The notes beneath the pieces are model-generated. The model had not been told where the DNA came from. It made no database searches and was given only the letters and a program-made list of their open reading frames with translations. The position numbers were made by a program, and so were the translations under genes. Shown here one piece after another: positions 1-4,570 of a stretch of 5,683 bases of DNA (its first letter is position 1; every line of letters begins with the position of its first letter). This stretch comes from Romeriopsis sp046049545 (GTDB taxonomy: Bacteria; Cyanobacteriota; Cyanobacteriia; Leptolyngbyales; Leptolyngbyaceae), in assembly GCA_046049545.1 (NCBI GenBank), contig JBJORF010000167.1, forward strand, positions 1-5,683, in the 5' to 3' direction.

Positions 1-147
1 GGCACCACACTGAATTGGTTTGGCAAGCTTGATAACTTGAGCAACCAATGGGCCTACAGCGCCACTTCCATACTCACTTCTACGGCACCAGGCAAGTCGC
101 CTTTGCCTGGTAGAAGCCTGAAGCTGGGCGTGATGGCAACTTTCTAA
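1..147 (+). CDS. TonB-dependent receptor, C-terminal fragment (5' end outside window)
   Basis: The frame is open from the first base and ends at TAA 145-147, giving the last 48 residues of a protein. They include KLDNLSNQWAY, PLPGRSLKLGV and a terminal MATF. This is how TonB-dependent outer-membrane receptors end: a 'DNL.N..AY' strand, then 'PGRSL..G', then a last beta strand closing with an aromatic Phe that serves as the barrel-assembly (BAM) signal. Such receptors import siderophores, metal chelates or vitamins across the outer membrane using TonB energy; the substrate cannot be read from this piece. The 'PLPGRSLKLG' style of ending is one I associate with proteobacterial, especially Burkholderiales, receptors, which fits the permease that follows. 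Family assignment rests on the C-terminal pattern only. The confidence reflects the short length. Confidence 0.72.
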   Translation, partial: GTTLNWFGKLDNLSNQWAYSATSILTSTAPGKSPLPGRSLKLGVMATF

Positions 148-171
148 AAATCTAGCGATCTGCCATGCTTT

Positions 172-200
172 CATGATGCCCTGATAATCAGGGTGTCATG
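172..200 (+). promoter_or_regulatory. Strong dyad/hairpin covering the permease start codon
   Basis: Arms 172-185 (CATGATGCCCTGAT) and 187-200 (ATCAGGGTGTCATG) are complementary at 12 of 14 positions around a single central A at 186. The two exceptions are G-U compatible in RNA, so a 14-bp hairpin could form. The core CCCTGAT/ATCAGGG is perfect. The right arm contains the weak AGGG ribosome-binding candidate (190-193) and the ATG of the AEC gene (198-200). It may be an operator, a translation-occluding hairpin, or the terminator of the receptor gene 25 bases upstream. No T-run follows it, which weakens the terminator reading. With a one-base centre it would be a cruciform/operator-like palindrome in DNA, whereas an RNA hairpin would open a few central pairs to make its loop. 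Confidence 0.55.
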
Positions 201-512
201 AATTTCGATCACCCCGTTTTATCGTCCCTGCTGCCAGTTGTCTTTTTGATCTTGGTAGGCTTTGTGGCCGGCCGTGCCAAATTGGTTCGGCAAGAAGCCG
301 TTCGCGACCTGTCGAACTTGGTTTTCCTGGTGCTCACCCAAGCATTGCTGTTCAGAACCATGAGTTCTGTGCATCTTGAAAAGTTGGACATGCGTCCGGT
401 TTTTCAATATTTTGTGGTGGCGGGTGGTTTGTTCTTCGTGATGCTCATGGTCTATGGGCGTGACTCGCGCGCTTCAGTTCTAGCGCTTGCCAGTATCTTC
501 AGCAGCGATTAA
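198..512 (+). CDS. AEC family transporter (auxin efflux carrier-type permease), 3'-truncated at the junction
   Basis: The 104-residue product starts MNFDHPVLSSLLPVV and matches the N-terminus of AEC/auxin-efflux-carrier-type permeases, integral inner-membrane exporters of organic acids or related solutes. Visible hydrophobic segments lie at about residues 8-25, 38-54 and 69-85. The family motif 'DLSNLVFLVLT.ALLFRTM' is at 37-54, and 'RASVLALASIFS' near 91-102 normally leads into 'N-T-V-M-I-G' and about 200 further residues (family length about 300). Here the reading stops two codons later at TAA 510-512, so roughly two thirds is missing. The cut coincides with the switch to cyanobacterial-looking DNA, so the last two or three residues probably belong to the other sequence. 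Gln48 stands where a Pro (LTPALLF) is usual. The start ATG 198 is preceded only by a weak AGGG and lies inside a dyad. The fragment would not make a working transporter. Confidence 0.8.
   Translation: MNFDHPVLSSLLPVVFLILVGFVAGRAKLVRQEAVRDLSNLVFLVLTQALLFRTMSSVHLEKLDMRPVFQYFVVAGGLFFVMLMVYGRDSRASVLALASIFSSD
498..512. other. Junction between betaproteobacterial-like and cyanobacterial-like DNA
   Basis: AEC homology is good through the Phe-Ser codons at 498-503 and then fails abruptly. In another frame (codons starting 506, 509, 512...) the sequence becomes readable as the end of a CHAT-like domain that continues into CHASE2. CAGCAG at 500-505 could provide microhomology. CGATCG occurs 17 times to the right and not at all to the left. 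No terminal inverted repeats, target-site duplication, tRNA gene or recombinase was seen at the point. This is consistent with a chimeric read or contig, or with illegitimate recombination. Confidence 0.65.
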
Positions 513-532
513 AGTTTCCCTCTACGCACCTT

Positions 533-1837
533 GTGCCATCACTCTATTGTCATCCTGATGCACCCCTGTTTCAAGCAAGGCCAGTGGGTATGCGGGCTAA
601 GTTCCGGCAATGGTTGCCAACTGGCTGGGAAGCGGTGGGGCTGACGGGTTTAGTGATGGTCAGTGGAATGCTGAATGTGCAGCAGACTTTAGTTGAGCGA
701 CGACAGTGGGTGCAAGCAGTTTATCGAGATGTCACAGGACAAATGCCTCGCACAAAACCATCGGTCTTGATTGTGCAGGTCGATCGGGCATCGACGGATA
801 AGAACCGGATTGAACCCCTATGGCCAATTAATAAAACCTATATTGGACAGCTTTTGACGAAAGCAAATCAGGTTCAAGCCCCGATCGTGGGGTTGGATTA
901 TCTGCTTGATCGGGCGCAGAAATCAGCGGATCAGCCTTTTAGTCAATTAACCCAGAAACTTGTCCAGCAAGGATTATCGCTCGTTGTGGGTGTAGATTGT
1001 CGGGAGCAAAGTTGCCAACAGCCGTTGAGCGATTTGTTTCCCAGTCAGGACGTGAAGTATGGGGCGATGGATTTGTTCTTGACGGTTAAGGGGAATGAGC
1101 GATCGTCGATTTATGCCCCACTGCTGGATTCATCTCAGTCAGTTTTACCACTGGCTTATCAATTAACTTGTTTTGATTCCAGGAAGCCTAGTGGTACATC
1201 GATTCAGGGCTTCGCTTCGTTACCGGAATTATCGGAGCAAGCAAGTCCTAGCTCGATTACTCGGCTGTCCTACGGCTTGGGGCAGATGTGGTTGCATCCG
1301 TTAATTGATTATTCGATTCGATCGAATGTGGTCTACCAATCGTTGCCTGCGTGGAAATTTTTGGAGTTACCAAAGGATGCGCCAGAGTTGCAAAATCTTC
1401 CACAGCAGGTTTTACTGATTGCGCCGGGGCTATATGACGAGGCGGGAGTTGAATATAAGGGGGCTGATCACTATGTCGCACCAGCGGGATTTCGTTATTG
1501 GCAACCCAATACGACCAAAATACCAGGAGGTAATATTCATGCTTATTTAGCCCATCAGTGGCAGCATCGATCGTTGATTCGTCCAGTTCCAGATTTGTGG
1601 TTGGTTTTATTGTCAGTGGTTTTGGCGAAGGGTGTTCTGCTCTATCGTTCACAATGGCTGAACAATCGTCATTTTTGGAAGGTGTCAATCTTGTTTTTGG
1701 TCGGGGTGATTTTTGCAAGTTTGCAAGTCTATGTGTCGTTGCAAATTCTGTTACCGCTGTCATTACCGTTGGTAACGATGGGATTATATGTTGTGTTGGG
1801 TTTATTGAGGCAGAGTCGTTATGCGAAATGGTTTTAG
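533..1837 (+). CDS. CHASE2 domain membrane protein, probably the C-terminal part of a CHAT-CHASE2 fusion
   Basis: The 434-residue product has a hydrophobic segment at about 32-49, then a long extracytoplasmic region (~76-345) read as a CHASE2 sensor domain. That region carries PSVLIVQVDRAS at 76-87, followed by an 'APIVGLD' strand, a usual CHASE2 pattern. Three membrane segments follow at about 354-371, 384-402 and 404-425. CHASE2 domains sense unknown signals outside the cytoplasmic membrane, and the C-terminal three-helix bundle is typical. No kinase, cyclase or other output domain follows, so any output must be N-terminal or in a partner. The GTG at 533 has no clear Shine-Dalgarno; ATG 590 has AAGG at 577-580 and would give 415 residues. 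However, the frame is open back to 464, and residues just before and after 533 (FPSTHLVPSLY, then HPDAPL) resemble the 'FPcA.WLPv...nP' end of CHAT domains. I therefore think the true start lay upstream and was lost at the junction. The stop overlaps the next gene. Confidence 0.82.
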   Translation: MPSLYCHPDAPLFQARPVGMRAKFRQWLPTGWEAVGLTGLVMVSGMLNVQQTLVERRQWVQAVYRDVTGQMPRTKPSVLIVQVDRASTDKNRIEPLWPINKTYIGQLLTKANQVQAPIVGLDYLLDRAQKSADQPFSQLTQKLVQQGLSLVVGVDCREQSCQQPLSDLFPSQDVKYGAMDLFLTVKGNERSSIYAPLLDSSQSVLPLAYQLTCFDSRKPSGTSIQGFASLPELSEQASPSSITRLSYGLGQMWLHPLIDYSIRSNVVYQSLPAWKFLELPKDAPELQNLPQQVLLIAPGLYDEAGVEYKGADHYVAPAGFRYWQPNTTKIPGGNIHAYLAHQWQHRSLIRPVPDLWLVLLSVVLAKGVLLYRSQWLNNRHFWKVSILFLVGVIFASLQVYVSLQILLPLSLPLVTMGLYVVLGLLRQSRYAKWF

Positions 1838-2498
1838 CTATGGCGTTGGGTTGGCTGTTAGTTTAGTGATTGCGGGTAATTTCCCGGCGATCGCGCAAGG
1901 TCAGCCAGAAAATTTGTGGGATCGGGTTTATCGGAGTTTGTTTGGGGGGAAGCCGCCAGTGCCAAAGGGGACGGGCGGTAGTCGGCCTTTGTCGGGAGAT
2001 GATTTTTGTTCTGTGGTGCCGGGGCAGTGGGGACGAGAAAAACCACTGATGCTACGATCGCGACCCACTTGGATTTGGCGTGGGGCGGTGGAATCGATCG
2101 AGTTGCAAGTGGCAGGTCAGACGATTTGGCAGCAGTCGGTGAATGTGCAGTCTGATGCGGATGGTTTGACCAGAATCTTGCACAGGGGGCCATTGTTGGA
2201 GCCAGGACAGAATTATCGTTTGGTGATGAAGCGATCGAATAATTCGATGGTCTATGCGAATTTTCAGACGATCGTGCCGGAGCTACGATCGCCCATTGCG
2301 TTGGCGCAAAATCGGGTACAGGAATCTGCTTGGCGATCGGGAAAGCGGGGGAGTGCTTTGGTGCAGGAGCGCGTGAGTTTCTTGACGCAGCAGGAATTGT
2401 GGCTGGAGGTGGTGCAGGAGGTGTTGATGAGTGGGGAAAATTCGGCGGAATGGCGTGATGTGCGATCGGGAATTATTAATGAGACCTGTGATCAATAG
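1821..2498 (+). CDS. Secreted protein of unknown function, coupled to the CHASE2 gene (DUF928-like layout)
   Basis: The 225-residue product has a Sec signal peptide: a hydrophobic core at about 7-22 and an AIA cleavage site after residue 25. The mature part is soluble. A Gly/Pro-rich linker (GGKPPVPKGTGGSRP, about 42-56) leads to 'DDFCSVVPG', then to what looks like a beta-rich domain (PTWIWRGAVESIELQV, later GPLLEPGQNYRLVMK). A helical, charged C-terminal third follows. The order 'Gly-rich linker, single Cys, short beta domain with a P.F/W strand and a PGQNY turn' recalls the cyanobacterial DUF928 family, but I cannot confirm membership. ATG 1821 has GAGG at 1807-1810 and lies 17 bp inside the CHASE2 gene, so the two are probably translationally coupled. 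A periplasmic partner of the CHASE2 sensor is a natural inference. A full HIP1 octamer sits within the signal-peptide codons. Confidence 0.75.
   Translation: MRNGFSYGVGLAVSLVIAGNFPAIAQGQPENLWDRVYRSLFGGKPPVPKGTGGSRPLSGDDFCSVVPGQWGREKPLMLRSRPTWIWRGAVESIELQVAGQTIWQQSVNVQSDADGLTRILHRGPLLEPGQNYRLVMKRSNNSMVYANFQTIVPELRSPIALAQNRVQESAWRSGKRGSALVQERVSFLTQQELWLEVVQEVLMSGENSAEWRDVRSGIINETCDQ
1887..1894. repeat. HIP1 octamer (GCGATCGC)
   Basis: This is an exact copy of the highly iterated palindrome found in many cyanobacterial genomes. Its hexamer core CGATCG recurs 17 times by my reading between 781 and 5370, about 13 times the number expected by chance (one per 4096 bp). It is densest in 2055-2468. 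None occurs in 1-512. The palindrome is the main taxonomic clue of the window. Confidence 0.9.
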
Positions 2499-2617
2499 AT
2501 AGCTGAAAAATCTGGAGAATAAGGGTTTCGAGAATTTTTCCATAGGCTTCAACTGGTCGGAATGAGAAGTGAGTACGAACAAAAGGTTGCTTACCTGACT
2601 GTTCTTCACTTAACTAC

Positions 2618-2622
2618 AGAGG
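2618..2622 (+). promoter_or_regulatory. Ribosome binding site fixing the start of the small hydrophobic protein
   Basis: AGAGG ends 8 bases before ATG 2631. The alternative in-frame ATG at 2562 has only a poor GGTCGGA in front and would add a 23-residue charged leader unlike the rest of the protein. The 2631 start is preferred. Confidence 0.6.
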
Positions 2623-2630
2623 TTGAAGTC

Positions 2631-2858
2631 ATGAATAACGGATCGAGTTTGGTTCCGACTGTTGCTGGGATTGCTGCTACGAGTGGTGCTGCATCGGCGA
2701 TGACCGCTGCGGGTCACGGGCTTGGTTTGGCTTCGCTTTCAGGTGCGGGTGGAACGATTACTGCTATTGCCGTTTCTCCTGCGGTTGTGATGGTAGCAGC
2801 TCCGCTTGCGGCGGTGGCTGGAGTCGCGGCGCTGTGGTATCTGTACAAGAATCAGTAG
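2631..2858 (+). CDS. Small Gly/Ala-rich hydrophobic protein, possible membrane-active peptide
   Basis: The product has 75 residues, made almost entirely of Gly, Ala, Ser, Thr and Val with hardly any charge before the LYKN tail. Residues 11-48 carry spaced small residues (TSGAASAMTAAGHGLGLASLSGAGG is split across 17-41). A strong hydrophobic helix runs over about 46-72 (SPAVVMVAAPLAA near 49-61), ending WYLYKNQ. I see no classical signal peptide and no cysteines. Glycine-zipper-like helices with a bulky aromatic/lysine end occur in holins, class II bacteriocins and membrane-disrupting toxins or effectors, and also in harmless small membrane proteins. I do not recognise a named family. It sits 132 bp after the secreted protein gene and just before a possible weak terminator, so it could be the last gene of the CHASE2 transcript or its own unit. 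Confidence 0.68.
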   Translation: MNNGSSLVPTVAGIAATSGAASAMTAAGHGLGLASLSGAGGTITAIAVSPAVVMVAAPLAAVAGVAALWYLYKNQ

Positions 2859-2879
2859 GAATTCCTTCTTGGCTGTTTA

Positions 2880-2923
2880 AGAGGTGTGCTTGATGAAAGT
2901 TCACCTCTGCTCGAAAAGTTTTT
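2880..2923 (+). terminator. Possible weak intrinsic terminator or attenuator
   Basis: AGAGGTG (2880-2886) and CACCTCT (2902-2908) form a perfect 7-bp stem around a 15-base loop, 22 bases after the small gene's stop. A run of five T's follows at 2919-2923, ten bases past the stem. The large loop and the distance to the T-run make it weak, so read-through into the YbjN-like gene is likely. Confidence 0.35.
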
Positions 2924-2959
2924 AAGTCGAACAATCTCAATTATTTAGGAATAATCATC

Positions 2960-3469
2960 ATGAAACGCTTTGTGGGTATGACCGTTATCACGGCTGCAAC
3001 TGTAATGACATTGGCCAGTCAGTTAATGCCGATGTTGCCTGTGCAAGCGGCAGGGAAGGCTGATCAGCGGGTGAAAGCGGCGTTGGATAAGACGGGTTGG
3101 AAATATGAGATTGATGAGGATGGCGATTTTAAAGTGGGCGTAACAATGAAGGATGGGCGGACGCAGCTTGCCTACATTAGTTCGAGCACTGCCAATATTA
3201 AAGGGTTTGAGGTTCGACGTATCACGTCACCAGCATATTTCAGTAAGGGTGAATTCACAGCTACCATGGCCAATCGCCTACTTAAGGCATCGATGGTTAA
3301 TGATTTTGGAGCTTGGCAAGTGGGCCAATCGAAGGGGAATAGTATGGCGTTTTTTGCGTCAAAGGTGGATGCCAATATGCGCCCGGAAGATCTCAATGTG
3401 GCATTGATAGTGAATTTGCATAGTGCCGATCAAATGGAGCAGGAATTGACGGGTGAGGATAAGTTTTAA
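2960..3469 (+). CDS. Secreted YbjN-domain-like protein
   Basis: The 169-residue product starts with a Sec signal peptide (MKR, then a hydrophobic stretch at about 5-26, cleavage after VQA at residue 30). The mature ~139 residues read like the YbjN fold, a type III secretion chaperone-like alpha/beta domain. They begin with 'KAALDKTGWKYEIDEDGDFKV' (split at 41-61). A 'DGRTQLAYI' strand, the sequence 'RRITSPAYF', 'ANRLLKA...GAWQVG', 'PEDLNVAL' and the closing 'MEQELTGEDKF' follow. YbjN proteins usually act as putative chaperones or stress regulators and have no enzymatic residues. Most are cytoplasmic, so export is notable. ATG 2960 follows AGGA (2947-2950) at 9 bases. A partner among the neighbouring envelope proteins is an inference. 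Family assignment comes from sequence pattern, not a search. Confidence 0.72.
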   Translation: MKRFVGMTVITAATVMTLASQLMPMLPVQAAGKADQRVKAALDKTGWKYEIDEDGDFKVGVTMKDGRTQLAYISSSTANIKGFEVRRITSPAYFSKGEFTATMANRLLKASMVNDFGAWQVGQSKGNSMAFFASKVDANMRPEDLNVALIVNLHSADQMEQELTGEDKF

Positions 3470-3524
3470 GGATTGGTTGATGAATTTTATTGGGTTCGTT
3501 GTTGTATTTCAGAAATTACATTCC

Positions 3525-3529
3525 AGGAG
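3525..3529 (+). promoter_or_regulatory. Ribosome binding site fixing the lipoprotein start
   Basis: AGGAG ends 6 bases before ATG 3536. The longest frame would start at TTG 3473, but that places 21 polar/aromatic residues in front of the lipoprotein signal peptide and has no ribosome-binding sequence at a sensible distance. The 3536 start is strongly preferred. Confidence 0.75.
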
Positions 3530-3535
3530 TTCACC

Positions 3536-4249
3536 ATGTTGAAGAAAATCGTTGGTTTAGCAATTTGCGCGATCGTGTTGGTGGGTTGTGTTGAAGTTCA
3601 TCCGAAGAGTGATGCTCCGGTGGTGCGGGAAACTGTGTCTGCGGTGAAGCCTTTACCGATCGCGTCTCCAGTAGCGGCGGCTGAGGGGGGAACGGGGGCT
3701 GAGTCTGAGCCAGTGACATCGCGTCCGAGTCAGGTTGATGGGCGACGGCAGAAGGTGATGGCGAGTTTGCAGCAGGTGCAGCAGCAGAGTGAGCTATTGA
3801 CGAAGCAAATGTCGGGGCGGCAGGAGACGATTAATCAGTTGTCGGCGGAGGCGAATGATTTGGAGCGGGATTTGGCGGCGTTTAAGGGGAAGGTGCAGGC
3901 TTATATCTTGGAGCATAAGATGGAGGTGGCTTGTATGGGGGCGTTGGGGATGAGTTTGGATGAGGGGAATCAGTTCTCGAAGGATGCGAAGGATGCGAAG
4001 GATGCGGCGGCGCTGGTGACTTTGGGCTGTGGAATGGCGGTGTTGTCGAATGGGGAGTTTGCGGGGAGTGTGGCGAAGGTGTTTGATCAGTTGGTGCAGG
4101 CGGGGAGCAAAGGGAATGAGATGATGCAGCGGTTGCAGGGGGTGCAGGCGAGTTTGGCGGCGGAGCAGGGGAAGCTGGAGCAAGAGCAGGCGAAGGCGGA
4201 TGCGTTGGTGACGGAGATAAAGGAGTATCAGTCACAGTTGGATACCTAA
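3536..4249 (+). CDS. Coiled-coil lipoprotein of unknown function
   Basis: The 237-residue product has a lipoprotein signal peptide (MLKK, hydrophobic 5-17, lipobox LVGC with the lipidated Cys at 18). A low-complexity Pro/Ala/Glu linker (about 19-68) probably spans away from the membrane. Residues 70-126 form a Gln/Glu/Leu-rich helix with heptad-like spacing (QQVQQQSELLTKQM, then INQLSAEANDLERDL). A middle segment (about 129-190) contains two Cys (133, 165), a KDA triplet repeat (149-157) and a small-residue, mildly hydrophobic helix. A second coiled coil (about 197-237) ends in SQLDT. The overall helix-hydrophobic-helix arrangement suggests an elongated hairpin or a self-associating envelope protein. 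I do not recognise a family. Coding-strand G is very high and C low, and Leu is mostly TTG. It lies 66 bp after the YbjN-like gene and may share its transcript. Confidence 0.75.
   Translation: MLKKIVGLAICAIVLVGCVEVHPKSDAPVVRETVSAVKPLPIASPVAAAEGGTGAESEPVTSRPSQVDGRRQKVMASLQQVQQQSELLTKQMSGRQETINQLSAEANDLERDLAAFKGKVQAYILEHKMEVACMGALGMSLDEGNQFSKDAKDAKDAAALVTLGCGMAVLSNGEFAGSVAKVFDQLVQAGSKGNEMMQRLQGVQASLAAEQGKLEQEQAKADALVTEIKEYQSQLDT
3979..4005 (+). repeat. Three tandem 9-bp repeats inside the lipoprotein gene
   Basis: GAAGGATGC occurs three times head to tail and encodes Lys-Asp-Ala units (residues 149-157). The copies are identical at the DNA level, so this is a recent expansion and a possible slippage site; each unit keeps the frame. 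Confidence 0.85.
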
Positions 4250-4305
4250 AATAGGGATCAGGCGGATTTAAGATGTTTGATGCTTGTGACTTAGTAGAAG
4301 TAATC

Positions 4306-4373
4306 GGCGCTTAATTTCTATTTCGTTTAAACTGGGTATTTCAGCCTAGCCTGACAGAAGATTCTTAAGCGCC
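4306..4373. repeat. Perfect 9-bp inverted repeat, 50-bp spacer
   Basis: GGCGCTTAA at 4306-4314 is matched by its exact reverse complement TTAAGCGCC at 4365-4373. The pairing does not extend further. The long spacer argues against a simple terminator. It could be paired regulator half-sites, the base of a larger RNA fold, or chance. Confidence 0.4.
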
Positions 4374-4384
4374 CTTATGACTGA

Positions 4385-4417
4385 TTGACAAAATTAGTTG
4401 GTGGCATTAAATTTGTC
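4385..4417 (+). promoter_or_regulatory. Candidate sigma-70 promoter within an operator-like dyad, upstream of the caspase gene
   Basis: A perfect -35 TTGACA (4385-4390) is followed after 17 bases by TAAATT (4408-4413), a 4-of-6 match to -10. The same stretch forms an inverted repeat: GACAAAATTA (4387-4396) and TAAATTTGTC (4408-4417), 9 of 10 complementary with an 11-base centre. Thus -35 and -10 each lie in one arm, the arrangement expected where a dimeric repressor would block RNA polymerase. A transcript from here would have a leader of roughly 150 bases before ATG 4571. The evidence is consensus matching only. Confidence 0.5.
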
Positions 4418-4570
4418 TTAAGCCTGTTATTTTGTAAAAGTGAGCGTGATATGCTTGTTTCTGAGTCTTATCTGTTTTAGGGCCATAGGTGCATACACTT
4501 TTTTACCTACAGTACGCTATTTAAGGTTGTTCTAGAAAATTATTATTTACCTGCTCAGGAGTTGTTTGGA

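Larger units (their letters stand above)
4250..4570. other. 321-bp intergenic region between lipoprotein and caspase genes
   Basis: No credible gene was seen here on either strand. It is AT-rich compared with the genes to the left and loses their G-rich strand bias. It holds a 9-bp inverted repeat (4306-4314/4365-4373), a PmeI-type palindrome GTTTAAAC (4325-4332), a promoter candidate inside a dyad (4385-4417), and the AGGAG (4557-4561) of the caspase gene. No GC-rich hairpin with a T-run follows the lipoprotein stop. Confidence 0.6.

Noticed and set aside
1257..1763. Minus-strand frame of 168 codons opposite the CHASE2 gene
   Set aside because: Low-complexity translation without domain features, lying entirely within a well-supported gene on the other strand.
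1558..1866. Plus-strand frame of 102 codons inside the 3' part of the CHASE2 gene
   Set aside because: Alternative-frame reading of the transmembrane codons; the CHASE2 frame gives coherent membrane helices and the expected protein end.
2505..2540. GAAAAAT/ATTTTTC inverted repeat after the secreted protein gene
   Set aside because: AT-only stem with a 22-base loop and no T-run following; too weak to call a terminator.
2562..2630. Longer start for the small hydrophobic protein at ATG 2562
   Set aside because: Poor ribosome-binding sequence and a charged leader; ATG 2631 has AGAGG at 8 bases.
3473..3535. TTG start giving a 258-residue form of the lipoprotein
   Set aside because: It would bury the lipobox signal peptide behind 21 residues; ATG 3536 with AGGAG restores a normal lipoprotein signal.
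3794..4235. Two overlapping minus-strand frames (3794-4183 and 3882-4235) opposite the lipoprotein gene
   Set aside because: Their products are very Pro/His/Ser/Leu-rich, which is simply the complement of a G-rich coding strand; no start signals or recognisable domains.
4486..4509. TAGGT/ACCTA inverted pair with an intervening T-run
   Set aside because: Five base pairs only and the T-run lies in the loop, so neither a terminator nor a convincing operator.
4495..4523. Second promoter candidate with TATTTA at 4518-4523
   Set aside because: No acceptable -35 at 16-18 bases; weaker than the 4385-4413 candidate.
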